The notes: generated by a model from the letters alone, not told the origin. A stretch of DNA of 26,175 nt from Mesostigma viride (GCA_009746045.1 RPFO01000135.1:1-26175), one strand, 5' to 3'. Numbered from the stretch's first letter, positions 15,314 to 26,076 are shown. Numbers and translations: made by a program.

Positions 15314-15901
15314 TGTTACGTCCCTGCCCTTTTGGCCGGACGTAACAATGGAATAAATTACTAAGGCTGTTTGGTCTACTGGACTTGGGTTTTATGGACC
15401 TTGGCTATTGTGTGAATTGGACTAGTTATTTTGGTCCTAGGTTGTCCTTTTAGGGGCCGGCGCTGTGGCGCCGCGCCAGTTCTGAGTCCGTCAGTAGTTC
15501 TAGGCGGGGATCCTATAGTTGAGGGTCGATGTCGGCCCGGATCCTACGTGGAATGAGTGTCAGACTCGGATTGTTCTAGGGAAATTGGCGTGTATCTGCG
15601 CCGCAACCAACCTAGGTTAAATTGGTCCGAGGACGAGAGTCTCGTCCTCTTGGTTTAATGAATGATAAGTGCGAATACGCCTACACATTGAGCCCGGGGC
15701 ATTATCCATTTGTAATTGGTATTGCTAGCCAATATAAGTGTGAACTAATTAGCTTGGCATTAAGCCGTGATGCCAGATATCTCACGACTCACGTCGTGAA
15801 GCGCAACCTACTTTAGGCTATCTTGAATTATTCCTAATTCCGGCAAGAAGGGTCTTTCGCTACGTAGCTCAGGCTAGGTGAGTCTGGGCAGGGACGTAAC
15901 A
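15314..15901 (+). repeat. 5' LTR of element C
   Basis: 588 bp bounded by perfect 15-bp inverted ends: TGTTACGTCCCTGCC (15314..15328) and GGCAGGGACGTAACA (15887..15901). An inner inverted copy of the end, GGACGTAACA, lies at 15338..15347, so the first 34 bases can form a hairpin; LTR B has the same device. A primer-binding site follows one base after the end. The matching 3' LTR is not reached before the window ends. Confidence 0.85.
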
Positions 15902-15902
15902 C

Positions 15903-15915
15903 TGGTTATCGGAGG
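15903..15915 (+). promoter_or_regulatory. Primer-binding site of element C
   Basis: TGGTTATCGGAGG follows the LTR after a single C. It equals the site of element B apart from one extra T, and resembles an initiator-Met tRNA site. The inserted base would weaken pairing and fits the many single-base changes elsewhere in this element. Confidence 0.65.
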
Positions 15916-16645
15916 AAATGTGCTGGAAAGGTTAGCTAACTCTCGCGGAGAGGGTTAGTGAGCCAATTAGGATACCAAGACGAAGCTTGGCGTAGGTAGA
16001 GGTTCCGGAATTCAACGATTGCTGTCAGGCCGGCGGCCAGCCCGTAAAGGGATTCAACGACGACCTAGCAGCAAGCGGCCAGTCTGGGATACTCGGCGGG
16101 GCTAGCAATAGTCCTGTGGTGAGGTGCTGTCAACGATAGCGTTCAGCTCTCCTGTTTTCAACGACACCTAGTGGCGGCCAGGGCTTGCCTTCAACGACAC
16201 CGGGTGGCGGCCAGCTCAGGAGGGATTAACGTCATCGAAGATGGTACGTCCCCTAGTTAGAATTCTTTCTTTACAAAGCTATGCCTGCTGAAGGCTAGCT
16301 GGCGAGCTTGCTCTCTATCCGGGAACGCGCGCGTAGGGGGTTTATGTTATATGTTGTGCCTCTATAGGTTGTAAATGTTGTTGGTGCCCATGGACGTCGC
16401 GGAGACGGACATTCGTTGTTTGACCTGCAAGGGGTCGTGGGGGTGGATACCGTCTGGCTGTTGCCGACTGTGTTGACGGTGTTTACCTCCGTGTGTGCGT
16501 ATAGCCCGTTCCTGCGGAAGGCTCGGGCGTGTGCTGTGCTACACTCCGTGCTCTCTCCTCGTTTGTTTAAGGTCACTGCATTAGAGGTAGCCTGGGTTTC
16601 CCCTTTCTCTCCTGCTTGCAAGCCGCTGCCAGACTATGATGTAAC
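15916..16645 (+). other. Leader of element C with degenerate repeats
   Basis: No coding region is supported. TTCAACGA occurs at 16011, 16053, 16157 and 16190, with a TCAACGA at 16130. Four copies are followed within ~15-25 bases by GGCGGCCAG or AGCGGCCAG (16032, 16074, 16173, 16206). The last two units are nearly identical. Such repeats could be RNA structural or packaging units, or internal promoter elements; function is unknown. Confidence 0.6.
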
Positions 16646-16984
16646 ATGCCACGACGTAAAATAAACAAGGGTGGACAGTCTGGATTTCCTTACTACGCAG
16701 TAGCTCACGACGGGGATAAGGGTAGGCCTGCTATATTCTACAGCTGGAAGACTTGTGAGGAGCATATTAAAGATAAGATATTGTCCCAAGGCTCTAGTGC
16801 TAAGTGGAAAGGGTTTGATAACATTACAGATGCAGATAGGTTTGTTAGGGAACACATGCCATTGCCTGAGGGGATGCACATCACACGTGAATGCTCCAAG
16901 CCACCCACACTCAGCAGTCAGGGGGAGGGGACAGCAGTTACAGTGACTTTCTCTCAGCTGACCATTGGCCCTAGCAAGCAGTAG
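16646..16984 (+). CDS. Small hybrid-binding-domain protein, element C
   Basis: 112 residues from ATG 16646. A short basic start (MPRRKINKGG) precedes the hybrid-binding domain at 16-70: YYAVAHDG (16-23), IFYSW (30-34), Cys37, KWKGF (53-57), DADRF (62-66), the pattern of RNase H1 N-domains and caulimovirus P6. The tail contains AVTVTFSQLT at 97-106, as in element B. It lies 133 nt upstream of gag on the same strand and is intact, although gag and pol of the same element are full of frameshifts. No catalytic domain is attached. Likely role: binding the RNA:DNA hybrid or dsRNA during replication (inference from the family). It could be translated from its own message or as the first cistron of the genomic RNA. 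Confidence 0.87.
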   Translation: MPRRKINKGGQSGFPYYAVAHDGDKGRPAIFYSWKTCEEHIKDKILSQGSSAKWKGFDNITDADRFVREHMPLPEGMHITRECSKPPTLSSQGEGTAVTVTFSQLTIGPSKQ

Positions 16985-17117
16985 AGGAGACCATTACTAG
17001 GGAGTAGTATTAGGTTCTATAGTTATAGCTCTATAGCACGTGGTTGCTCTCTCTCTCTTCTCTCTCTTCCTTCCTGGGGAGGTGTTGCCTGCAGTGTAAG
17101 GTACCGGTACGAGCACC

Positions 17118-17444
17118 ATGCCCACACGGTCCCAAACAAGGAACGCCAGAGATACAGAGGAAGAGACTAGAGAACGAGATCTAGAGAATACAGAGATAGA
17201 ACCGGTAGACAACCACGAGCACGGTACAGAGGGTATAGAGGTACCACTGCACGTCCAAGCAGGGACAGATACAGGTGAGGTCATGGAGAGACCTGCGGAA
17301 GGCTCCCCACGATCCAGAGATCAGAACCCTAGGTTCCCAGCGGATGGGGACAATATAGACGCCTTACCCAGGCAGGGAGATGACAGGAACGACCGAGAGA
17401 GGCTCCAGAGTACTCGCAGCAGCAGCAGCAACAGCAGCACAGCA

Positions 17445-17494
<50 letters not shown>

Positions 17495-19430
17495 CGCAGC
17501 AGCAGCAACAGCAGCAGCAGCATCAGCAGCAGCAACGGTCACCACAGCAGCAATGGCAACAGCAGCAACCCCGGATGCAGCAGCAACAACCCCAGACGAG
17601 ACCACAATGGCTACCACCGGATCCAGAGCAGCAGAGACGAGAATGGAGATACCCTGCACTACCGCCAGCAGCAGCCAGTCACCGGGCGGCCAACGCATCC
17701 TTGGGCAGGTCGGGGGCGGCCCCAGGACCTCCACCGGGCCCCCACACCGGGGCAGACGCAGAGTGTCCTTCGGCAGCACGTCCCTGTTACCCACGGCGCT
17801 ATGGTATTCGGACGAGGAAGGGGAGGCCCAGGGGCAGATGGCGAGTTCGATGACCTGGAAGGGACTAACGAGGCGGACGAGGGATCTGTCACGCAGGGCC
17901 CGCCCGTTGGTACTCATAGACCACGGACCAGCCCAGGGGAGACCCGGAGCAGTGTCACCACCCGCGACGAGGAGACACACGCCAGCCAGCGCCGGCACCT
18001 CAACCGCAGCGTCTACGGGCGCTTGACAGTAGCGTGGTCCCTTCGCCCGCGGCCGTCGGTAACCTGAATTTCAGCAGGGTGGCACTGGATGACCCGGGGT
18101 ACGAACACCCCTCGTCGGTACAGGTGCGCCGGACACACGGCACACCGGACAGATCCGGATCTCTCCCGCGGTCGCAGCCTCCAGCATTCGGCTCCATCTC
18201 CTACAGAGAGGTCGGTGGGCCTAAGCTTAACACGATAAAGGCCCCACCGATGCCTACCTTCAAGAATGTACCCAAGCTGCACGCGGATATGAAACCGCGA
18301 GAGGTCGACGAATGGGGACGCATGTGGCAACAGCAGTATACCGTTTGGTGCAATCACAACAGCTGGGAACTGGCCACCTGTGATTTGATCCCACATGTGG
18401 TCAACACCTGCATGGACCCCTCGGTGGTGAGCATCCTGAACTGTGAGAGCATCGCATCCCAGTCATACCCGCAAACCGTGGAGGAGCTGATGGACCGGGT
18501 GCGCCGCAAGCTGATACCCCCAGACGCGGAGCTCCACGAGCGGATCGCTTTCGGCAAGCTGCGCCAGGGGACCACCCCATATCGCGAGTTTCTGTCCAAG
18601 TTTGAGTCCAGCGCCGCTTATCTAACCGACATGACCTGGTACGAGTACAAGATCAGATTCATCGAGGCGCTCAGCCCCGAGCTGCAGGACGAGGTATTCA
18701 AACACTACGCTGAGGTCCCCTGGAAGGAGTGGGACATCCTGAATATCCAGAGATACCTTCTGCAGGTGGCCGACGTGGTGTCTCGCGGGCGCGCACCCTC
18801 GGTGCGCCGTTTCTTCAGGTCAGCTCCCCCGCGACGGGTGAACCAGATGTACTCTACGGATTCGCCGGCGAGGAGGAGGAGGAGTACCTCGACGACCCTG
18901 ATGATGGCTACACTGACCTGGCGTCAACGCGATCGACGCTAGCAAGGCGCGCTGCTTCATGTGCAGCGAGGTGGGGCACCTCAAGCGCGACTGCCCCAAG
19001 CTCCGGGGCAAGAACGCCAGTCGTGGGACAGGAGAGAGGGACACCCAGTGTTCGTTTCTCCGGCCCGGCCTTCGGCAGCCGCCCCGACTCCTCCGGTCCT
19101 CGGGACCGACCCCGCAACGCGGGTGAGCGTGCGGCTCGCCTGCAGCACGCCAGACAGGTCCCGACGCAGTACCAGCAGCCGCGACCACCCGCGACCAGCT
19201 CTACCAAGGGTGTGTTGCGTGCGGTCAACGAGATGGAGGCGCGGCGACAGTCCTCCTCTTCCGGCCAAACGCAGGCAGTGGCTGGCTACGAGTATGACGA
19301 CGAGGAGGGGGCTGACGAAGAGGAGGAGGGGGGGAAGAGGGCGGGTGGTCGGGCGAGGCGGCCTCCCGTCCCACCGCTCCTCGGGAGTAGTAGCCCTGCC
19401 CATGGGCTTGGGTCCCGGGGTAGGGGATAG
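17118..19430 (+). pseudogene. gag: Gag of element C, frameshifted
   Basis: ATG 17118 (MPTRSQTRNARDTEEE) opens an acidic/basic N-terminus, then a CAG-rich tract read as Ala in that frame but as Gln in another (the Gln reading matches element B). The original frame returns for RRRVSFGS (~17755). From ~18025 the capsid region is in a different frame (PPMPTFKNVPKLHADM, VDEWGRMW, WCNHNSWELAT, CMDPSVVSILNCES, EELMDRVRRK, FLSKFESSAAY). A further shift near 18850 leads to an acidic stretch (GEEEEEYLDDPDDGY), another near 18920 to the zinc knuckle CFMCSEVGHLKRDC (18953..18994, C-x2-C-x4-H-x4-C), another near 19020 to a tail ending at 19430. At least five frame changes are needed, with few if any nonsense codons, so this copy is broken as given or suffers from indel errors. 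Confidence 0.8.
17449..17490 (+). repeat. (CAG)14 run within a longer CAG/CAA tract in gag C
   Basis: Fourteen uninterrupted CAG units sit in a larger CAG/CAA-rich tract (about 17415..17590). In element B the equivalent stretch encodes poly-Gln with Pro. Here the frame from ATG 17118 reads it as Ala, pointing to a frame change upstream of or within the tract. Confidence 0.9.
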
Positions 19431-22400
19431 GATAGAAAAATCAGATGGTAGCCCAGACGCGGAGTCAACTAGAGTAGAGGTAGACGTCAATAACGTGGCC
19501 GCAGACGCGTCCTCCCAACCGGCGGCGCGTGCATCTCAAGGAGATTCGCGGCATCTGTTTCTTTTCAGCGGAGGGTTATTGGTCCCTCCCACCGTCCTTG
19601 ATCCGTATTTGAAGGAGAAAACGATCATGGACGTGAAGTTCCTGGTCGACACCGGCGCCTCCACGTCCTTCATCAACGAGGCCCTGGTGCGTCGGCTGGG
19701 CCTGGTACCCCGGCCTCACACCACGGCAGTCTATGTCACCTACTCAGACGGTCGGCGACACCAATCGCCGGGCCTAGCAGACATCAAGGGTGTGCTGCAG
19801 GGCACGCCGGTGGACCTGGTGGCGACTATTGCGCCGCTGGGCGCTGCCGACATCATCATTGGAGTGGACTGGCTGGACAAGCAGGATGTGGACATCAGTG
19901 TGCGCCGGCGGGTAGTTTGGTTTCCGGATGGTTCATTCTGGTGCCCTGACAGCGAGTATAGGGCACAGGCCGCGGAGGTCCATAACATTACACACGAGCG
20001 CTCGGCGGACGGGCCTCGACCAGCGTCCCAGATCCTGATGAGTAGCAAGACGCTGGCGCGCCAGCTTCGGAAGGGCAAGGAGTACGCGATGTATCGCATA
20101 GACCTGGATAGCACTCAGGCTCTGCTTAACGAGATTGGTGCCGGATTCACACCGGATGAGCTGGCGCGGTTCAATGCCGTCCTGGAGAAGCGCACTACCC
20201 TTTTTGCGGATCGCACCCCCAGTTCCCTCCCAATCGATCGGTGTTGCACCGTGTCCAGCTCCAGGAGGGTTCCGGCCTACCGTGTCTCCCATGTACCGCA
20301 TGGGCCCAGTCGAGCTGGTGGAGCTCAAGAAGATCCTCATTTCACTGCTCGACGCTGGGCTCATTGAACCCAGCAACAGCCCCTTCTCAGCGGGCGTGCT
20401 GCTCGTTCCCAAGCCAGGAGGCAAGTGGCGTCTGGTGACGGATTACCGGAAGCTGAACGCCATCACCGTCAAGTCCCGGTATCCTCTACCGCGGATCGAC
20501 GACATCTTCAACCGTGTCCAGGGGGCCACGTGTTTCACCGTCATCGACTGTGCGGACGGGTTTTGGCAGCTGCGCATCGCGCCAGAAGACTGCCACAAGA
20601 CCGCGTTCGCTACGCCCTTCGGTCACTATCAGTTTCGGGTGGCGGCAATGGGGCTGTGCAATTCGCCGGCGTCCTTCCAGATGCTGATGAATGATATCCT
20701 CCGTCCGGTGATGGGCACAGCCCACTTGCCGCAGGTCTCCCAGGACCTGGCGGACCCGCAGAAGGGGGCGCGCCCGCCCTGGACCTACAAGCGCACGTGC
20801 GCGCTGGCGTATCTGGACGACATCCTGGTGTACTCCAAGACGTTCGAGGAGCACCTAGAGGATGTGGACGCCGTGCTGCAGATCATGGAGGATGAGCACC
20901 TTTCGGCGCGGAAAGCCAAGGTGCGCGCCGGCCGCTGCGTGCCGTTTCTGGGCCATACCTTGTCCGCGACGGCATCGCGACCGACCCGAGAAGATCGAGT
21001 CCGTCCAGCAATGGCCTGTCCCTACGGACGTGAAGGGGGTGCGCAGCTTCCTGGGATTGGCATCTTACTACCGACGGTTCATCCCGCGGTTTGCCACCAT
21101 CGCCGCCCCGATCAACGCTCTTCTCAAGAAGGGTACCCCGTTCCTCTGGGCTGAGCAGTGCCAACAGGCTTTTGAGGCGCTTAAGCGCCACCTCACCACA
21201 GCACCAGTCCTTATCCTGCCGGACCCGGCCCTTCCTTTCGTCGTGGCTACGGACGCCAGCAAGGTGGCCATCGGGGGTGTCCTCCTGCAGGACCAAGGCA
21301 AGGGTCTTCAGCCCATCGAGTATATCTCACGCACAATGATTCCGGCGGAGCGGAATTACCCAGTGCATCAGCAGGAGCTTCTGGCAGTAGTCTACAGCTG
21401 CCACACGTGGCGTCACCATCTTCTGGGGGCCCAGTTTTCGGTGGCCATTAGTGAGCAGGGGGATCTCGACCCCCACCGCCTGGTGATCCACACCGACCAC
21501 CGGCCGCTCACCCACCTCCTGGTGCAGCCCAACCTGACGCCCCGCCAAGCGCGGTGGATGGAGTACTTGTCACAGTTTGCGCCATTCAAGATCCAATACG
21601 TCAAGGGCGCGGACAACGTGGTGCCAGACGCCCTTTCGCGACGGGCGGACTATTGGTTCTACGAGGACATGGATGTGCTTCATACCACTTGCGTACCAGT
21701 GGCCGCCCCGGGGACCGCCTACGGCGCGGAGCCACGGTCTCCCCGGGCCCGCCACCTGTTTCATCTGGGACACACCACCAGCGATGACTTGTCACCTCTC
21801 TTGGAGGAGACGAGTGCCCACGAGGACGTGGACGCCCCCGGGGAGGGGGAGGGATCGCATATGCGCATGCCCCTTAGCCATGTGGTGCCGCCCCAGGGAA
21901 TTTTTCAGCTTCAGCCGATCGGCCCGCCCACAGTCTTCTCCGAATTCGTCAACCAGGCGAGTGCGGAGACAGACCGGCCGCGGACGCGTTCACAGTCACG
22001 TCGGACCTGGAGACGATGATCAGTCGTTTCACGGTCACGGAGGAAGCGGCGCTTGAAGCCATCCGGGCGCATCCCCAGCAGATGGGTGCCTACCCTTGCA
22101 AGTTCCAGGATGGACGCCTGTTCGTGAGTGTCCAGCCGGAGGAATGGCGGCTGTATGTCCCGGAGCTTTGTAGGGCCGCCTTGCTTCACGAGCTCCACGA
22201 TTCGCTTCTAGGCGGACATCAAGGAAGCCACCGTCTTTATCCTCGGGCCCGCAAACATTTCTACTGGCCAGGGATGAAGGAGTATATTGAGACATATGTG
22301 CGCCAGTGCCCCTCGTGCCAGATCATGAAGTCCAGGAACACGGGCTCGCAAGCCGTCCCCAAGACGTTACCTGATCCGATGGGTCCTTGGGATTCTATCA

Positions 22401-23520
22401 TGATGGACTTCATCGGCCCGTTCAAGAAGGCGAAGAGCGGCAACAGCATGGTCCTGGTGTTCGTGGACCGCCTGACGCGCATGTGTCACTTGGCCCCGTG
22501 TCCGGCCGACCTCACTGCGGAGGAGTGCGCCAAGATATACCTGACGCACGTGTTCCGGTTCCATGGGCTCAGCCGACAGTTCATCTCCGACCGCGACAAG
22601 CTCTTCACGGCCAAATTCTGGCAGGAGTTTTCGAACGGCTGGGCACCAAGGTGTCGCTGGGCACGGCCTACCACAGTTCGTCGTCACATCTGGTGGAGCG
22701 GTTGAACCGCACAGTGCAAGAGACCATGCGACACTACACCGACGCGGTGGGCAGCAATTGGGAGGAACTTCTGGGCTTGGTGGAGTTCTCCCTGAACAAT
22801 GCTCCCCAGGCCGCCCACGGATTTACCCCCTTTTTCCTCAACTCTGGCAGGCACCCTCTCACGCCTCCCGACCTGCTTATGAGCCCCGAACGGGGAGAGG
22901 ATCAGGTCAAGCTGGACACACGCCAGGGGGTTGATCGCTTGCTGCAGCGGATGCACCAGGCTCATAACAGTGCAGTCCAGGGCTACCGCGCCGCGACCGA
23001 GCGGTATCTGGAGAGGACAGCCGGCAAGCGGGATAACCGGGCGCCGTCCATTGAGGTGGGCGATTGGGTCCTGGTGGAGGGCCCACAGATCGGACGATTC
23101 TCACACAAGGTGGAGAAGGAGCTGAAGACTAAGCTTCGTCCCATGTTCCTGGGCCCCTACAAGGTTCTCACCAAGTTTGACGACGTCATGTTCCAGGTGG
23201 ACGTCCCGGTGTCATGGAACCTCACGTCCAACCGTTTCCATCGTGACCAGCTCAAGTTGTACCACCAGAACACCATTCAGGGTAGGGTCAATCCCCCGGC
23301 CCCGTTGGAGTTCAATCCGGACACAGGGGAACAGGAGGATGAGGTGGCTGCGATCGTGGGACACCGAGATGTCAAACGAGGTCGGGGGACCCAGCGACAG
23401 TACCGTGTGCGATGGCGATTCGCGCAGCATGAGTCGGAGGACTCCTGGCGCACCCCTACTGAGTTAGCGGGTTGCGCCCGCTTATTGGAAGCATACAAGA
23501 AGACACACCAGTTGCATTAA
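19431..23520 (+). pseudogene. pol: Pol of element C: protease-RT-RNase H-integrase-chromodomain, frameshifted
   Basis: All domains of a Ty3/gypsy chromovirus are present in order but spread over three frames. Protease: VDTGAS (Asp codon at 19648) and IIIGVDWL. RT: DYRKLN, LPRIDD and YLDD (20810..20821), with ~24 extra residues just before YLDD. RNase H: TDASKVAIGGV and TDHRPL. Integrase: zinc domain (HELHDSLLGGHQG, CPSCQIM), DDE core MMDFIGP, SDRDKLF and VERLNR, then GPYKV. The C-terminus has a chromodomain-like end (VAAIVGHR, YRVRWRFAQHES, SWRTPTEL, LLEAY) ending at 23520. Frame changes occur near 20250-20280, 20970-20990, 21980 and 22640. Catalytic residues are retained and there is no clear in-frame nonsense mutation, so it is either a very young dead copy or affected by indel errors. 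Confidence 0.88.
23338..23505 (+). other. Chromodomain-like C-terminus of integrase C
   Basis: The last ~55 residues read EVAAIVGHRDVKRG, YRVRWRFAQHESEDSW, TELAGCARLLEAYKK. The spacing of aromatic, YxVxW, W and final helix residues is that of a chromodomain. In chromoviruses this module binds histone marks and steers integration. Confidence 0.75.
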
Positions 23521-23699
23521 TAGGCGGTATAACGGTGTACGGTGTAGGGTGAGAGTGAGGTGTGAGCCGGGTACTAGGTACACGCCGACTAACGCCTTGG
23601 CTTGTGGTGTGTGGGCCGTGCAGGGGACGCCGCGGAGGCGCTTCCCAGGGCCAGACTTCTGCCAGCGCCGCGGAGGCCGTAGAGGCAGGAATCCGGGTA

Positions 23700-24526
23700 G
23701 TAGACGGGGAGTCGAGTGAGGAAGATCTGGTGGATATGGACACGACAGATTACCCGGAGGCCCCTCTACCAGAACAGGTTGACAGGATGCAGACAGCTCG
23801 CGGAGAGCCTGCAGTCCGAAGGGGTGCTTCAAGGGCCGGGGGCTCGGGAGGTGGTGGCCGGCACGAGACGTCGTCCAGACCCGGAGCCCGGACGCGCGCG
23901 CGCTGCAGCTAGTGAAGGAGCTGAATGAGGAGACATTTAACCCCCGAGTGTTCGTGCGCGACTATGGTCGGGAGGGTGACTTGGTGGAGCGGCGTCGTCG
24001 GCGCCGTAACCAGATGCCGTCAGATCTCCGCGCGATTCCATTCTGGCGCATGTCGGCCCCGCTAAGCTGGAGGATTTTCGATGGTTCGTGCGAGAAATGT
24101 GGGGTTCAAGATCGAGACCCGCACGCCGAGCGCGACGGCGTGGTGGTCGGTATCGACTGGGAAACCCATGAGCGGGAGTGCCTGTGTCATGCGTGCGTGA
24201 ACACGCTGGATGCAGGTCTGGTATTTCCACGGCTGTTGCTCCTCCTGATTCCACCCGAGGTGCGGAAGCATCTGGAGAACTACTTTCCTCGATACCTCCC
24301 GTTGGAAGGGGCGTTGCGGGGCGAGAAGTGTATGCGCGCGGGTCAGTACTCGTTACGGCAGGCCCTGGATCGCATCGTGGCGATGGACGACGAGGACCAG
24401 GATGATGGGAGCGAGGGTGACGACTCCGACTCTGATGACTACCCTCCCCGTCCTCTTCCTCGTCCCCTTCAAGGGATCCACCTTCTGGGGGCTCCTTGGA
24501 GGGCGGCGCAGGACATCGTCCTGTGA
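23700..24526 (+). pseudogene. Unassigned ORF downstream of pol C, N-terminal part
   Basis: This follows the integrase stop by ~180 bases on the same strand. An acidic stretch (EEDLVDMDTTDYPEAPLPEQ, ~23718..23777) lies in one frame. The main block is in another, open from ~23885 to 24526: QLVKELNEETFNPRVFVRDY, a run of Arg (ERRRRRRN), WRMSAPLSWRIFDGS, then CEKC ... CLCHAC (about 24091..24198), a possible Cys4 zinc site, LLLLLIPPEVRKHLENYF, and an acidic tail (DDEDQDDGSEGDDSDSDD). No ATG opens the block, so a frameshift upstream is likely. I do not recognise the family. No signal peptide or membrane pair suggests an envelope protein. Its place between pol and the unseen 3' LTR suggests an extra element-borne gene. 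Confidence 0.5.
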
Positions 24527-26076
24527 CGCGTTTCGAGGCGCCACCGCCGGCGATGGGCTGGGGGCGCCCCTCTGGGCGAGGGTCTCGCCCGCGGTCCACG
24601 GGTTGGGGCGGAGGCAGCCAACCAGACTCTCGGCGTGCTCCAGACCGGCCTGCACGTCGGCGCTCGCCCTCACCGTCATCGCGCTCGCGTTCCCGTTCGG
24701 ACTCGGGAACGGAGGTACGCCCTGCTCGCCGAGCGTCACCACCACCTCGTCGCCCGGCGGATCGGCACTGGGAGCGCACGTGGGGGTCGGCGGTGGAATT
24801 GGAGCGAGAGTCTCGGCGACCGCGGTCGGATACGACGGGAGCTGCTCCGGCTAGGACAGAACAGCCGGCCGGGGGCGAGCCCCCGGTTGTGGCCCCCTTA
24901 GATCCTCCGACGGATGCGGGCCAGGAGGAGCCTACCTTCCTTGTCTCCTTGGAACCACCGGAGCCTACCTTCTTGGTCTCCCTGGATCCACGTCCCCGGC
25001 CTGCACCAGCCGGCTCATCAATGCCACGTCCTGCGGAGGGACACATCCGTCCCACTTCGTCGGGTCGACACTCGCACCCTTCCGCGGAGGAACCGTGCCT
25101 ACCCACCATGGCAGAGACGCGACCTCGGGCGCGGAGGGCCCAGCGGAACGGACATTCTGGTACCAGCGGAGCCCGTGATGCGCTTGGAAGCGCTCGTAGC
25201 TGCGGTACAATCAGGACAGGACCTGATACAGCGCCTGATGGTCCAGCACGGTCGTCAAGGCGATCATTCTGCTGCCACCTCAGTGGGCTATGATGCGGCT
25301 CCAGAGCTCCTGGGTCATCTCACGAGGAGTGGTCATTGGGGACTTCATACGGCCGGTACCGGGCAGAGTGGTGCGACATGGTGGGCCAGGACCTCGCACG
25401 GAGAAGCTTGTGTGACATTCGAGGGGCCTCCGGCTTTTCAGGTTCCCCCGGGTACGCACCTACCTGCTCCTCTGGTGTTTCGCGCGGGTCCTTGGTTCGC
25501 TGTGGATCGCGGGGCTTACTGGGAACAGGTAGAGATCACCTTTCTGCCCCAGGTTCCCCTGCCCCTGCCGCAACCCGACGACCCTCGTTTCCCCGCTGCG
25601 GTGGGGCATACTGTGCGGTTCGGGTCCGAAGACTGGTGGGATTGGCGCTATCAGGTCGATGGGGTGGGGCACGTGGTGACGCCTCCCAAGGTGGCTCCAG
25701 CGGAGGGGAGTGCCTTTCTTAATCTGGTGGCGCCCGATATTGTAGGGCCCGGACGGTGTCGATCAACGATGATCACGTGCGTATGGAGGTTTTCATGATG
25801 GGGGTGCACTTTGTTCGCGAGCACCGTTGTGGGGTGGTGGATCGGTCGGCGCTGACACTCCTATTCACCCATCCCCAGTACCTCGCTGGGTTCCTGTCTC
25901 TGTGGCCCAGAGGGTCGTGGGTGGAGCTGTCCCGGCTGGGTCGGCAGAAGGTGTCCCCCTACCAAGTGGCTTTTGAGATTGACCTGTGTTCGCACCCTGG
26001 GGTGATGACTTCACAGATGACCCACGCGGGGCGTAGGGCCCTTCACCGAAGTCCTGTCGCAGCGACGTGCCACTAG
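24480..26076 (+). pseudogene. Unassigned ORF downstream of pol C, RS-rich and C-terminal part
   Basis: Probably the continuation of the preceding block after a frameshift near 24480. It opens with an Arg/Ser/Pro-rich part (RRRSPSPSSRSRSRSDSG near 24640..24700), then a duplicated PTFLVSL motif (about 24930..24985), then moves into a second frame at ~25140 (PVMRLEALVAAVQSGQDLIQRLM) with a Trp-rich globular stretch (DWWDWRYQVDG near 25630). A third frame from ~25755 (DDHVRMEVFMMGVHFVREH, HPQYLAGFLSLWPRGSWVEL) ends at 26076. The globular sections look like genuine protein, but I cannot name a domain. An SR-like tract suggests RNA or nuclear interaction, which is only a guess. Confidence 0.45.

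Noticed and set aside
15622-15816. 64-codon ORF in LTR C
   Set aside because: It lies within the LTR and has no start context or domain; open by chance.
17321-17998. 225-codon minus-strand ORF and poly-Ala/poly-Leu frames across the CAG tract
   Set aside because: They are alternative-frame readings of a trinucleotide repeat within gag C.
23937-25109. 390-codon minus-strand ORF across the region after pol C
   Set aside because: Composition is Arg/Gly/Ser/Pro-rich without globular sections, typical of an antisense shadow in GC-rich DNA; the plus-strand frames have more protein-like segments. Not fully excluded.
23700-26076. Envelope gene for element C
   Set aside because: No signal peptide, no clear membrane anchor and no Cys/glycosylation-rich ectodomain are visible; RS-rich and acidic tracts argue against it.
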